This document shows positions 29,180 through 40,371 of a stretch of DNA of 64,000 nucleotides, piece after piece. The notes under the pieces were generated by a model. That model was not told the DNA's origin and searched no databases. It worked only from the letters and a program-made list of their open reading frames with translations. A program made the position numbers and the translations under genes. Position 1 is the first letter of the stretch. The number at the start of each line of letters is the position of its first letter. The stretch comes from an uncultured SAR116 cluster alpha proteobacterium (GTDB lineage: Bacteria > Pseudomonadota > Alphaproteobacteria > Puniceispirillales > Marisalimonadaceae), in NCBI GenBank assembly GCA_902542765.1, contig CACBVW010000002.1, positions 1-64,000 on the forward strand, given 5' to 3'.

Positions 29180-30289
29180 ATGAATTTTACCATAGATAGA
29201 AATAGTCTTTTAAAACCACTAGGTCACGTTTATTCTGTGGTAGAAAGAAGAAACACTATTCCGATTTTATCTAATGTACTAATAGAAACTAATTCATCAA
29301 AAGTCTCATTTACTGCTACTGATATGGATATGGATATTGTAGAAGAAACAACTTGTATAGTTTCAAGTCAAGGGAAAGTAACATTATCTGCACATACATT
29401 ATATGATATTATAAGGAAACTTCCAGACGGTTCCGAGGTTAAAGTTGAACTTAAAGAATTAAATGTAGAAGTTTCAGCAGGTAAGTCTAAATTTATTCTT
29501 CCAACTTTGCCTGTTGATGATTATCCAATTATGACAGATATTGAAAAAGATCACGAATTCAACGTACAGTCAATAGATCTTGCCAATTTGATTGATAATA
29601 CAAAATTCGCAATTTCGTTAGAGGAAACAAGATATTATTTAAACGGTATTTTTTTGCACGTTCCTAATGCAGATAATCAAAAATTAAGAGCCGTTGCAAC
29701 TGATGGACATAGATTAGCTCAAGCAGAAATAACTCTTCCCGAGGGAGCTTCTAACATGCCGGGTATAATCTTGCCAAGAAAAGCTGTAGGTGAGATAAGA
29801 AAGTTAACTGACGGTACTGACGGTAAAATTAAAGTTATTATTTCAAATACTAAGGCTCAATTTGAATTTCCAAACTCAATTCTAACTACAAAATTAATTG
29901 ATGGCTCCTTTCCAGATTACCAAAGAGTTATTCCAAAAGAAAATCTTAACAAACTAGTAATTTTAAACCACGAGTTTTCAAAAGCAATTGACAGAGTTTC
30001 TACTGTTTCATTAGAAAAATCAAGAGCTGTAAAACTTTCATTAAGCAATAATTTATTGTCTTTAAATGTCAACAGTCACGATCTTGGAAATGCATCAGAA
30101 GATTTAGAAATTGATTATGGCTATGATAACTTAGAAATTGGATTTAATTCAAAATACCTCTTGGATATAACATCCCAAATACAAGGTAAAGAAATTCAAA
30201 TTTTATTGTCAGACTCTGCCTCGCCAGCATTAATTACAGATCCTGATCAAGATGGTGTGATTTTTGTTTTAATGCCTATGAGAGTTTGA
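29180..30289 (+). CDS. dnaN: DNA polymerase III sliding clamp, beta subunit
   Basis: Ring-forming processivity factor, 369 aa, with three repeated clamp domains. Typical strands include RNTIPILSNVLIE near the N-terminus, AVATDGHRLAQAE in domain 2 and the C-terminal end VIFVLMPMRV (the MPMR-type clamp terminus). TTGAGG lies shortly before the ATG. It is followed by recF after 37 bases. Confidence 0.98.
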   Translation: MNFTIDRNSLLKPLGHVYSVVERRNTIPILSNVLIETNSSKVSFTATDMDMDIVEETTCIVSSQGKVTLSAHTLYDIIRKLPDGSEVKVELKELNVEVSAGKSKFILPTLPVDDYPIMTDIEKDHEFNVQSIDLANLIDNTKFAISLEETRYYLNGIFLHVPNADNQKLRAVATDGHRLAQAEITLPEGASNMPGIILPRKAVGEIRKLTDGTDGKIKVIISNTKAQFEFPNSILTTKLIDGSFPDYQRVIPKENLNKLVILNHEFSKAIDRVSTVSLEKSRAVKLSLSNNLLSLNVNSHDLGNASEDLEIDYGYDNLEIGFNSKYLLDITSQIQGKEIQILLSDSASPALITDPDQDGVIFVLMPMRV

Positions 30290-30326
30290 TTTTCTGTCAG
30301 ATTTAAATCAGAAATCTAGGAGAAAA

Positions 30327-31550
30327 ATGAACAATAATATTTTTAGTTTCAATGAGAACAATGCTAATATAAAAGATTATAAAAGTTTTTACATTAAAAA
30401 AATAAGTCTTAAAAATTTTAGAAATCACAAAAATTTAAATCTTAATCTAAAAAATTCTTCTATATTAATATATGGTGGTAACGGTTCTGGTAAAACAAAT
30501 ATTTTAGAAGCTATTTCTCTATTAAATCAAGGTAAAGGCCTACGAAAAGCAAATATAGAAAATTTTTTGAATCAAGAAAAAACATATGATAACTCTGTCA
30601 AAACTTGGGGCATAAATGTAGATTTTGTAAGTCCAAACGGTCAATTTAATATTGGCACAGGCTTAAAAACAACTGGAACAAACAAATCAAGAATAGCTAA
30701 GCTTAATTCAAATTTTACATCAATGAGTTCCTTAGGAGAAATTTTAAATATATCATGGATTACTCCTCAACTTTGTGTTTTGATCTTATCAAGTATGAAT
30801 GAAAAAAGACGTTTTATTGACAGACTCACTATGTCAATAGATAGCTTACATTTAAACAGAGTGTATAAATATGATAAATTATTTAGACAAAGAAATAAAA
30901 TTTTGATGCAACCTAATTGTGATGAGAAATGGTTAGATACTGTAGAATCCCAAATTTCTGAATTATCAGTTTCTATTATTGCTAGAAGATTAGACTTATT
31001 AGAGGAACTTGAAAATTTATATAAAATTGAATTTAAAAATAACCATTTAACTGAGCATTTTCCTTCTTTTAGCATTATAATCAATGGGAAGATTGAAAAA
31101 TTACTTGAGCAAAAACCTGCTGTAGAGGTTGAAGATTATGTTAAGTCAGAATTAAAAAAATCAAGATTTAATTATGAATTATCTGTTTCTGGACCTAATA
31201 ATTCCATAATCGAAATTTTTAATAGAATCGATAATAAAAATCTAGATACTTCCTCAACCGGAGAACAAAAACTTATATTAATATCAATCATCTTGTCCCA
31301 TGCAAGGTTGTTAAATAATAAATTTAATATGGCGCCAATACTGTTATTAGATGATATTATTGAGCATTTAGATAAGAAACACAAAACAGCGTTATTTTTA
31401 GAGGTGTCGAGACATAATGCTCAATCATGGTTTACCAGCACTAGCAAGGATGCTTTTTCGGAATACCCAAGTTTTATTGACAAAATAAATCTTCAAAATA
31501 TTAAGGAAAATTTCGACGGTGATTATCATTTTAGATATGGAGATATTTAA
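30327..31550 (+). CDS. recF: DNA replication and repair protein RecF
   Basis: SMC-like ATPase that helps load RecA at gaps, 407 aa. N-terminal KISLKNFRNHKNL is typical, Walker A is YGGNGSGKTN near residue 52, the signature motif STGEQKLILIS near residue 312 and Walker B PILLLDDIIEHLD. About 20 extra Asn-rich residues precede the core. The TAA is immediately followed by the gyrB ATG, so gyrB translation is coupled. Confidence 0.95.
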   Translation: MNNNIFSFNENNANIKDYKSFYIKKISLKNFRNHKNLNLNLKNSSILIYGGNGSGKTNILEAISLLNQGKGLRKANIENFLNQEKTYDNSVKTWGINVDFVSPNGQFNIGTGLKTTGTNKSRIAKLNSNFTSMSSLGEILNISWITPQLCVLILSSMNEKRRFIDRLTMSIDSLHLNRVYKYDKLFRQRNKILMQPNCDEKWLDTVESQISELSVSIIARRLDLLEELENLYKIEFKNNHLTEHFPSFSIIINGKIEKLLEQKPAVEVEDYVKSELKKSRFNYELSVSGPNNSIIEIFNRIDNKNLDTSSTGEQKLILISIILSHARLLNNKFNMAPILLLDDIIEHLDKKHKTALFLEVSRHNAQSWFTSTSKDAFSEYPSFIDKINLQNIKENFDGDYHFRYGDI

Positions 31551-33986
<2,436 letters not shown>

Positions 33987-33988
33987 AA

Positions 33989-35221
33989 TTAATTTAAGAC
34001 GTTATCCTTTCTCATTATATGCTCTGAAATTTGTTGAGAAGTAAATGCACTAAGTGTCCATCCAAGGTGTCCGTGACCAGTGTTGTAAAATACACCTGGC
34101 AACTTTCCACCTCCAACTTTTGGCACCATACTTGGTGTCATAGGTCTTAAACCAGCCCATGGTATAGCGTGTTCGGTAGACACTTTAGGAAAAAGCTCGT
34201 TACACCATTTTATAAGAGGATTAATTCTATCAGCCCTTATATCTTTATTATAACCATTAAACTCAGCAGTACCAGCAACCCTAAATCTATTTTTTCCTAA
34301 TCTACTTGAAACAATTTTAGCTTTATCATCTAGTAAAGACACATAAGGAGCATTTTTTATGCTTTCTTTATCATCAAGCAAAATTGTAATCGAATACCCC
34401 TTTACAGGATATATATTGATTTTGTCACCCAAGTTATTTGCTATAAATTTACTGTTAACACCAGCACAAACTACAATTCCGTCATAATTTTGTTTTTGAA
34501 TTTCGTTTGATTGATTAAAGGTAATTATTGGTTGTTTCTTGTCATGATCAACTTTAACAATTTCTGTTTCGTAAAAGAATTTTACACCTTTTCTTTCACA
34601 AGCATCAGCAAGTAATTTTGTAAATTTATGAATGTCACCAGACATATCACTTTTTGTATAAAATCCACCAATAAAATTCTTAAGATTTAAAGTTGGTTCA
34701 ATAGATAACATTTCATCTATAGAAATCTCTTTTCTGTCTAATCCGGCCTCTAAAAGCCACTTATTAACCTCTCTACCATGTTCTAATGATTCATCACACT
34801 CACATAAATGCATGATACCTTTTTCTTCAAGATCTAGTTCTATATTTTCTTTGTTTAGAATCCTTTTGAACTCATCCCTACTATGGATAGCCATTTTAGC
34901 AGTTAAAATTGTATTTTTTTTGTGGTTTGGAATATTACTTATGAAATCCATTATCCAGCTAATTTTATGAAAGTTTAATTTTGGACTGAACAGCAATGGT
35001 GCGTCTTTTTTTAACATCCATTGAATACCTTTTCCTATAGTTGACCAACTATTCCATACTTCAGCATTGCAAGCTGATAATTGGCCGCCATTTGCGAAAC
35101 TTGTTTCCATAGCTGCATAACGATTTTTATCAAAAACAGATACAGTATACCCTCTTTCCAAAAGTTGGTAAGCAGTGGTTATTCCAGTTATACCTGCTCC
35201 TATGATTGCAATATTTTTCAT
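33989..35221 (-). CDS. DadA-type FAD-dependent amino-acid dehydrogenase, preceded by a glycine riboswitch
   Basis: Membrane-associated flavoprotein family that oxidises D-amino acids or glycine to the 2-oxo acid and ammonia, 410 aa from the ATG at 35221. The Rossmann dinucleotide motif is IIGAGITGITTAYQ. DadA-like segments are ETSFANGGQLSACNAEVW, YPVKGYSITI, WAGLRPMTP and TGHGHLGWTLS. GGAG precedes this ATG, which is preferred over an in-frame ATG at 35233. A tandem glycine riboswitch lies directly upstream, so glycine concentration should control expression. This suggests the substrate is glycine or is metabolically linked to it, which is inference. Confidence 0.9.
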   Translation of the reverse strand: MKNIAIIGAGITGITTAYQLLERGYTVSVFDKNRYAAMETSFANGGQLSACNAEVWNSWSTIGKGIQWMLKKDAPLLFSPKLNFHKISWIMDFISNIPNHKKNTILTAKMAIHSRDEFKRILNKENIELDLEEKGIMHLCECDESLEHGREVNKWLLEAGLDRKEISIDEMLSIEPTLNLKNFIGGFYTKSDMSGDIHKFTKLLADACERKGVKFFYETEIVKVDHDKKQPIITFNQSNEIQKQNYDGIVVCAGVNSKFIANNLGDKINIYPVKGYSITILLDDKESIKNAPYVSLLDDKAKIVSSRLGKNRFRVAGTAEFNGYNKDIRADRINPLIKWCNELFPKVSTEHAIPWAGLRPMTPSMVPKVGGGKLPGVFYNTGHGHLGWTLSAFTSQQISEHIMRKDNVLN

Positions 35222-35232
35222 AATAAACTCCA

Positions 35233-35272
35233 TGACACAGATATTGTAAATTAATTACTACCCCATCTGTCA
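35233..35272 (-). promoter_or_regulatory. Possible riboswitch expression platform before the DadA-like gene
   Basis: On the transcribed strand, GACAGAT at the end of aptamer 2 (35265-35271) can pair with ATCTGTGTC just before the Shine-Dalgarno (35234-35242), allowing a two-base bulge. Alternative pairing of the aptamer P1 strand with sequence beside GGAG would permit translational control. There is no U tract, so a transcriptional terminator is not evident. Confidence 0.4.
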
Positions 35273-35425
35273 CGGAACCTGAAAGATTGACCAAAACCGG
35301 CTTACCCCTTCGGTGGATGATAAAATCATCACTCTCCAGATTATCAACTTTTTGTGTTTCGGGTGCCTGAGAGTTTCCGGGGTGGTTGCTCCTTCGGCGG
35401 TTATAAATAACTCTCTCACACAAAA
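35261..35425 (-). promoter_or_regulatory. Tandem glycine riboswitch
   Basis: Read on the minus strand, two successive glycine aptamers are visible. Aptamer 1 (about 35425-35351) has AGAGAGTT, the core CCGAAGGAGCAA (35386-35398) and ACTCTCAGG (35366-35374). Aptamer 2 (about 35340-35261) has CTGGAGAG, CCGAAGGGGTAA (35302-35313) and CTTTCAGGT (35277-35285). These are the hallmark gcvT-type elements, and the short linker between aptamers fits the known cooperative tandem form. It ends about 40 bases before the ATG of the DadA-like gene. In alphaproteobacteria such switches usually turn on glycine-using genes. Confidence 0.93.
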
Positions 35426-35489
35426 AGACTATGATATCTGACATTAACAAGGTTTTAAAATAAAAACAATAGTGTAAAAAGTTTAATTT

Positions 35490-36359
35490 TTATTTTATTT
35501 TTGAAACCATAAATACCCCAATACAAGAAACAAACAAACCTAAAAAGTCAAAAGAAGTGAAGGTTTCTTCTAATATTAGAAAAGCTAATAAAGCAGAAAA
35601 AGGTGGTATTAAAAAAAATAAAGCAGATGTTTCATTCGCTTTGTTGTTATCTAGTAACCACATCAAAATTAAAAATGCACCTAGAGAAACAGCAAATATT
35701 TGCCATGACATAGCTAAAATAAAATCATTTGAGAAATTTACAAGAAATTCTTCAAAGCAAAGTGCTATTATAAGATGAAAAATTGCTGCGCTTAAAGCTT
35801 GTAAAAAATTATTTCCAGACAGAGATAAATCAGATCCTATTTTTTTCTGCCAAATAATACCAAGTGAAGAAGAGACTAGCCCCACTAGTCCAGCAAAAAA
35901 TGCAATTATAGTTAAACCATCAATTAGATTAGAAATTATTATTATTATTGCACCACTAAAGCCTAAGAGAATTCCTATCCACTGCAATTTATTTAAAGTT
36001 TCATTCAAAAAAACTTTTGCTAGAAAAGATGTAAGAATAGGTTGTAATGAGACAATCAATGCTATGAGGGTAGCTGATATACCTCTGGACAAAGCAAAAA
36101 AAACTCCTCCTAAATATATGCCATGAAATAAAAGCCCACTTATAGACGCATTTTTAATAGATTTGAAAGAAATATATTTGTGTTTTGAAAAAAAAATGAA
36201 AAAAAGGAAAAATAAGAATGCAACTATTCCAAATCTTATTGAAAGCGAAAAAAAAGGTGGAGCATTATCAACTATTATTTTACTAGTAATAAATGCTGAC
36301 GACCATAATATTACAAAAATTATTGGTATTATGTTATGAATATTAACGACTTTCTTAAT
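35490..36359 (-). CDS. EamA/DMT-family permease with a non-canonical (ATT or ATA) start
   Basis: Drug/metabolite-transporter superfamily protein with about ten membrane helices in two EamA repeats. A TTG at 36092 gives only 200 aa and cuts off the first repeat. The frame upstream of it is open and clearly coding (IIFVILWSSAFITSKII, APPFFSLSIRFG, GLLFHGIYLGGVFFALSRG), up to an in-frame stop at 36372-36374. No ATG, GTG or TTG occurs in that stretch before the first helix. ATT at 36357-36359 (then Lys-Lys-Val-Val) would give a normal 289 aa. ATA or a sequencing error are alternatives. It follows the rhodanese gene by about 20 bases. Substrate unknown. Confidence 0.8.
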   Translation of the reverse strand: MKKVVNIHNIIPIIFVILWSSAFITSKIIVDNAPPFFSLSIRFGIVAFLFFLFFIFFSKHKYISFKSIKNASISGLLFHGIYLGGVFFALSRGISATLIALIVSLQPILTSFLAKVFLNETLNKLQWIGILLGFSGAIIIIISNLIDGLTIIAFFAGLVGLVSSSLGIIWQKKIGSDLSLSGNNFLQALSAAIFHLIIALCFEEFLVNFSNDFILAMSWQIFAVSLGAFLILMWLLDNNKANETSALFFLIPPFSALLAFLILEETFTSFDFLGLFVSCIGVFMVSKIK

Positions 36360-36379
36360 ATGGAAATTAGCTTAATAAA

Positions 36380-36775
36380 TTATCTTGGTTTTTCAATCGG
36401 TCCTTTTTCTTCTATCCACTTATTAAAGCCTCCAACTAGATGAGAAGTGTTTAAAAGTCCAATTTCATTTGCCGAATGTGTTGCAAGTGCCGAACGCCAG
36501 TCAGATGCACAATAAAAAATGAAATTGTAATTATCATTAAAAAATTTTTTATGATATGGACTTTTAGGATCTATCCAAAACTCTAACATACATCTTGGTA
36601 CATGTTTTGCTCCTAAAATGCGTCCAGATTTTTGGATTTCTCTTATATCCCTAACATCAACAAATAAATTCGTTTTGTTGGAGTGCATTCTAATAGCATC
36701 TCTCACTTCTAAATTATTAATTTGTTTCTTGGCACTTTCTACAAGTTTCATAACTGAGGTTTTCATTTGAATCAT
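36380..36775 (-). CDS. Rhodanese-domain protein
   Basis: Single-domain rhodanese-like protein, up to 131 aa, without signal peptide. The domain opens with NLFVDVRDIREIQ and ILGAKHVPR. The active-site loop is YCASDWRSALAT, whose cysteine would carry the persulfide, and the family C-terminal LVGGFNKWIEEKG is present. Two in-frame ATGs (36775 and 36766) are possible starts. It lies between a renalase-like flavoprotein and the DMT permease on the same strand. The sulfur acceptor is unknown. Confidence 0.88.
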   Translation of the reverse strand: MIQMKTSVMKLVESAKKQINNLEVRDAIRMHSNKTNLFVDVRDIREIQKSGRILGAKHVPRCMLEFWIDPKSPYHKKFFNDNYNFIFYCASDWRSALATHSANEIGLLNTSHLVGGFNKWIEEKGPIEKPR

Positions 36776-36808
36776 ATTTTTTCTTTCTTTTTAGATAAAA
36801 TAATTAAT

Positions 36809-37741
36809 TTACTTTAGTCTATTAAAAATTAAATTAGCTGCTTTGTTCCCAGAAATAAATGCAGACTCAACATCTGGACCCTCCATAAAATCTCCTGCAA
36901 TTGCAACTGAGTATTTAGGATCAATCTGAGGCCCTATGCACTTTTTTGCAACCTTAGCATATTTCCAAACATGTAAACTATGAAACTTTATCTTTGATCT
37001 AAAAAAAAACTGTTTTATTGAAGACATTATTTTTCCTTTTAGGAAATTTTTATTTTTATGATAATTTGAATCTGAAAATTCTTCATTAGTAAGAGCAGTC
37101 CAAACATTTATGTTGCTACCAGAAGCCATCCAACTCAATATTCCTGGTTTTTTATAAAAATCATAATAAGTATTTAGACCTAAGGGAATTTCATCAAAAG
37201 TGAACATTACAGCTATACATGCATGATATGATCCTGTTTTGAGAGTTTTTTGTAACGAAGGAAATTGATTTAGTAATTCATGGTTTTGTGGTGCTGGAAG
37301 TGTTGATATTAAACCATCGTAACTTACCCACTTTTTTATTTTATTATCAAGAATCTTAATTTTATCATTATCTGGTTTAATCCCGATAATTTTAACTTTT
37401 TGTTTAATATGTAATTCATTTGAAAGGTTCAGCAAAAAATCCCTCATTGTTTTGTGACCTCTATATCTTTTAGTATCAAAATCTCCAAATTCTTTTAAAT
37501 ATTTTCCTTCAACTCCATTACTAATAATTTTTTTAAATTCATGTGTTTTGGCAGTAAAAAATTGAGCACCATGAAAAAAAAAACTTGAACTAGAATCGTT
37601 TTTTATTCCTCTAGTGCTTACTCTTCCACCTATAAAATTACCTTTGTCTACAATAATTGAATTTATACCATAAGATTTTAGCTTTAATGATGACGAAATT
37701 CCTGCTATGCCTGAACCAACTATTATTACTTTTTTTGACAT
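36809..37741 (-). CDS. Renalase-like FAD/NAD(P)-dependent oxidoreductase
   Basis: Flavoprotein of 310 aa resembling the bacterial renalase-like group (COG3380 type). The N-terminal FAD motif is IIVGSGIAGISSSLKLK, followed by GGRVSTRG and the HGAQFFTAKT segment typical of the group. The C-terminal FAD contact is VAIAGDFMEGPDVESAFISG. Bacterial members oxidise isomeric dihydro-forms of NAD(P)H. The assignment is from these motifs only. It is first in a run with rhodanese and DMT permease, divergent from the HAD gene across 47 bases. Confidence 0.85.
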   Translation of the reverse strand: MSKKVIIVGSGIAGISSSLKLKSYGINSIIVDKGNFIGGRVSTRGIKNDSSSSFFFHGAQFFTAKTHEFKKIISNGVEGKYLKEFGDFDTKRYRGHKTMRDFLLNLSNELHIKQKVKIIGIKPDNDKIKILDNKIKKWVSYDGLISTLPAPQNHELLNQFPSLQKTLKTGSYHACIAVMFTFDEIPLGLNTYYDFYKKPGILSWMASGSNINVWTALTNEEFSDSNYHKNKNFLKGKIMSSIKQFFFRSKIKFHSLHVWKYAKVAKKCIGPQIDPKYSVAIAGDFMEGPDVESAFISGNKAANLIFNRLK

Positions 37742-37788
37742 TTTTATCCTTTCAAAATTAGTTATAATTTAGAGGATTTAAAATAAAA

Positions 37789-38784
37789 ATGGAAAATTTT
37801 AGTATAAAATCTGAATTTATATTAGAAAAATTTCAATTTAATCAAAAATTTATAATTCCACCAGTCAAAGATATGAATGCATACTCTGTCGTAAATATTT
37901 ATGAAAATATGCGAGATTTTTTTCCAAAATATCAATTAAATGATCAAGACATAATTTTAGCTCCTAGATTAGAGAATATTTTAGATAATTTTGAAGCATT
38001 ATTATTGGATGCATTTGGCGTGTTAAATGTTGGTTCTTCTCTAATTCCTGGAATCACTAAAACATTAGAAAAAGCAAGACAAAAAAACATTACTCTCCTA
38101 GTTGTAACAAATGGTGCAAGTAACGATACATTTAAAAAAAGAGACCAACTTGCTTCATTAGGATTAGAATTTTCGAATGATGAGATAATCTCAAGCAGAG
38201 AAACAGCTGAATTATTTTTGTCATTTAACCAACCTGAAAGTCCTTTAGGTGTTTTGGGTAATGTTGGTAATAATTTTAACATACCCAACCTTAGTAGTTT
38301 TGAACTTGAAAAAGACCTTGATATGTTTGATGGTATGAATTCATTTTTATTACTAGGAACACTCCAATGGGACACTGTATGGCAAGAAATTTTGTTTAAT
38401 TCTCTAAAAGCTAACCCAAGACCTTTATTTGTAGCTAATCCGGATTTAGTTGCTCCACAAGAAAAAAAATTTAGTATGGAGCCTGCATATTATGTATCAC
38501 ATCTAATAAAAAACGGCATTCATCTCCCTTTTTGGTTAGGAAAACCTTTTCCAGCAATTTTTGAACTGGCTATAAATAGACTAAATGAGCTATCAGGAAG
38601 ACACATTCCATTATCTAGAATAGGTATGGTTGGAGACACCCTACATACGGATATTTTAGGTGCCAATAGTTATGGATTGAAATCTATTTTAATGACAAAA
38701 TATGGTTTATTAAAAAACACAAACGTAGGTAGTATAATTAAAAAAACAAAAATTTCCCCAGATTACATTGTCGAGGCTCCATAA
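37789..38784 (+). CDS. HAD-superfamily phosphatase, NagD-like class IIA, with N-terminal extension
   Basis: Haloacid-dehalogenase hydrolase of 331 aa. The HAD core starts near residue 70: nucleophile motif LLLDAFGVLNVG, motif II LLVVTNGAS, then the class IIA cap. Further on are the lysine region FWLGKPFPAIFELA and motif IV MVGDTLHTDILGANSYG. The second acidic residue usual in DxD is replaced (D-A-F), as in the alphaproteobacterial TIGR01459-like group. The first 65 residues are extra and match nothing I recognise. The ABC ATPase gene starts 3 bases after the stop. Substrate unknown. Confidence 0.85.
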   Translation: MENFSIKSEFILEKFQFNQKFIIPPVKDMNAYSVVNIYENMRDFFPKYQLNDQDIILAPRLENILDNFEALLLDAFGVLNVGSSLIPGITKTLEKARQKNITLLVVTNGASNDTFKKRDQLASLGLEFSNDEIISSRETAELFLSFNQPESPLGVLGNVGNNFNIPNLSSFELEKDLDMFDGMNSFLLLGTLQWDTVWQEILFNSLKANPRPLFVANPDLVAPQEKKFSMEPAYYVSHLIKNGIHLPFWLGKPFPAIFELAINRLNELSGRHIPLSRIGMVGDTLHTDILGANSYGLKSILMTKYGLLKNTNVGSIIKKTKISPDYIVEAP

Positions 38785-38787
38785 GAT

Positions 38788-39585
38788 ATGAATAAATATC
38801 AAATAAATGATTTAATTTTAAAAAACATATCTTTTTCATATTATGAAAAAAATAATAAAAAAATTATTTTGGATAATTTTAATTGCAAATTTAAAAAAGG
38901 TAAATTTACAAGTATTATTGGCCCTTCAGGCACAGGAAAATCAAGCTTGTTAAAGTTAATAGCTGGGTTGATTGAACCTGAAAAAGGAGAAATAAAGTTT
39001 GAAAATCAGACTTTGATTAGAGTAATTAACCAAATAACTTTAATTCAACAAAATCCTTCATTAATGCCCTGGTTAAGTGTTTATGATAATATTATATTAG
39101 CAAATTCTAATAATAAAAAAACAAACTATAAAAATATAGATAAACTCATAGAAAATATTGGGTTAGGTGAGTTTTCTTCATACTTTCCTCATAAATTATC
39201 AGGAGGTTTATTACAAAGAGTTGCAATTGCGAGGGCATTGCTTTTTTGTCCAAGTTTATTATTGTTAGATGAACCATTTGCGGCGCTAGATAACTTGAGT
39301 AGAGAGGTTATTTCAACTGAACTTGTTTCAATAATAAAAAATAAGTCCCTTACTGTATTAATGGTCACACATTCTATAGAAGAAGCAGCTTTATTAAGTG
39401 ATGAAGTTTTGGTAACAGGAATGGCGCCACTAAGAGTGATAAATAAATTTAATCCTCCTAAAAGTTTTAATAACCAGTCTTGGCAAAATTTAGGCCTCAG
39501 AAAATCATTGCAAGATAAATCTTTTAATAGCTATTTAAAATTAATTAGAGATACTTCATATTCTGTTCTTCAAAAGGTAAAATAA
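38788..39585 (+). CDS. ABC transporter ATP-binding protein (NitT/TauT-like), without adjacent permease
   Basis: ATPase subunit of an ABC importer, 265 aa. Walker A is GPSGTGKSSLLK, the Q-loop region IQQNPSLMPWLSVYDN, the signature LSGGLLQRVAIARAL, Walker B LLLLDEPFAALD and the H-loop VTHSIEEAALLSDEV. The MPWLSV segment and the TGMAPLRVI tail resemble nitrate/taurine/sulfonate-type ATPases. No permease or binding protein is adjacent. The nearest incomplete transporter is the YnjB/YnjC pair at 52.9-55.8 kb, so it could be their partner, which is speculation. It is closely spaced with the HAD gene and the SDR gene. Confidence 0.88.
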   Translation: MNKYQINDLILKNISFSYYEKNNKKIILDNFNCKFKKGKFTSIIGPSGTGKSSLLKLIAGLIEPEKGEIKFENQTLIRVINQITLIQQNPSLMPWLSVYDNIILANSNNKKTNYKNIDKLIENIGLGEFSSYFPHKLSGGLLQRVAIARALLFCPSLLLLDEPFAALDNLSREVISTELVSIIKNKSLTVLMVTHSIEEAALLSDEVLVTGMAPLRVINKFNPPKSFNNQSWQNLGLRKSLQDKSFNSYLKLIRDTSYSVLQKVK

Positions 39586-39587
39586 GT

Positions 39588-40361
39588 TTGGAAATTAAAA
39601 ATAAAACAATACTCGTTACAGCTTCAGCAAAAAGATTAGGAAAATTCATAGCTATTGATTTAACAAAGAAGGGCTGGAAAATAGCTATTCATTATAACAA
39701 ATCTAAAACATCGGCTGAAGAAACAGCAGATTATTTATTCAAAATTGGTGGAAATGTAAGCACACATCAAGCTGATTTAACTTGTATCTCAGATATTGAA
39801 AGATTAGTTAAAGAAATTGAAGCACAAGATTCAAAATGGGTTGGATTAATTAATAATGCGGGTTATTTTAATTATGATAATGGAAATAGTTTTAGAGTGG
39901 AAGAGCTTGATCGTCACATGTCAGTAAACTTTATTGCTCCTACGCTTTTAACTAAAGCATTAGCTAAATACACCATGAAAATGAAAAAACAGAAAAATAG
40001 TTCTCAAGGCTTTGTAATAAATATTCTCGATGCAAAAATTTTTGGATTGAATCCAGATTACTATACTTACACATTATCAAAACAAGCAATGTATGGTCTT
40101 ACAAAAATGTCAGCACTTACTTATGCCTCTTTTTTAAGAGTGAATGGTATAGCACCTGGTATAACTTTGTTAGCGCCAGGACAAGATCAAAAAGCTTTTG
40201 AAAAATCTCATAAAAAAAACTTGTTGAAGTCATCCTCTACAGTTGAAGAAATTTTAAATGCAATTCAACTCATTATAAATACTAAATCTATGACTGGCCA
40301 TGTAATGGTTCTTGATGGCGGCGCGCATCTTGCTCCTCCACGAAGAGACGTTGGATTATAA
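39588..40361 (+). CDS. Short-chain dehydrogenase, FolM/pteridine-reductase-like
   Basis: NAD(P)-dependent SDR of 257 aa. The nucleotide motif is TASAKRLGKFIAID, with INNAG and the catalytic pair in YTYTLSKQAM (Y-x3-K). The AKRLG-type N-terminus and the C-terminal LDGGAHL resemble dihydromonapterin/pteridine reductases. Immediate linkage to folB (dihydroneopterin aldolase) supports a pterin role, but folA-independent function is not proven. The start is a TTG, 2 bases after the ATPase gene stop. Confidence 0.82.
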   Translation: MEIKNKTILVTASAKRLGKFIAIDLTKKGWKIAIHYNKSKTSAEETADYLFKIGGNVSTHQADLTCISDIERLVKEIEAQDSKWVGLINNAGYFNYDNGNSFRVEELDRHMSVNFIAPTLLTKALAKYTMKMKKQKNSSQGFVINILDAKIFGLNPDYYTYTLSKQAMYGLTKMSALTYASFLRVNGIAPGITLLAPGQDQKAFEKSHKKNLLKSSSTVEEILNAIQLIINTKSMTGHVMVLDGGAHLAPPRRDVGL

Positions 40362-40371
40362 TAAGAATATT

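Noticed and set aside
35130-35450. 106-aa minus-strand ORF covering the riboswitch
   Set aside because: It lies across the tandem glycine aptamers and overlaps the start of the DadA-like gene in another frame. Its sequence has no domain, so it is a chance ORF.
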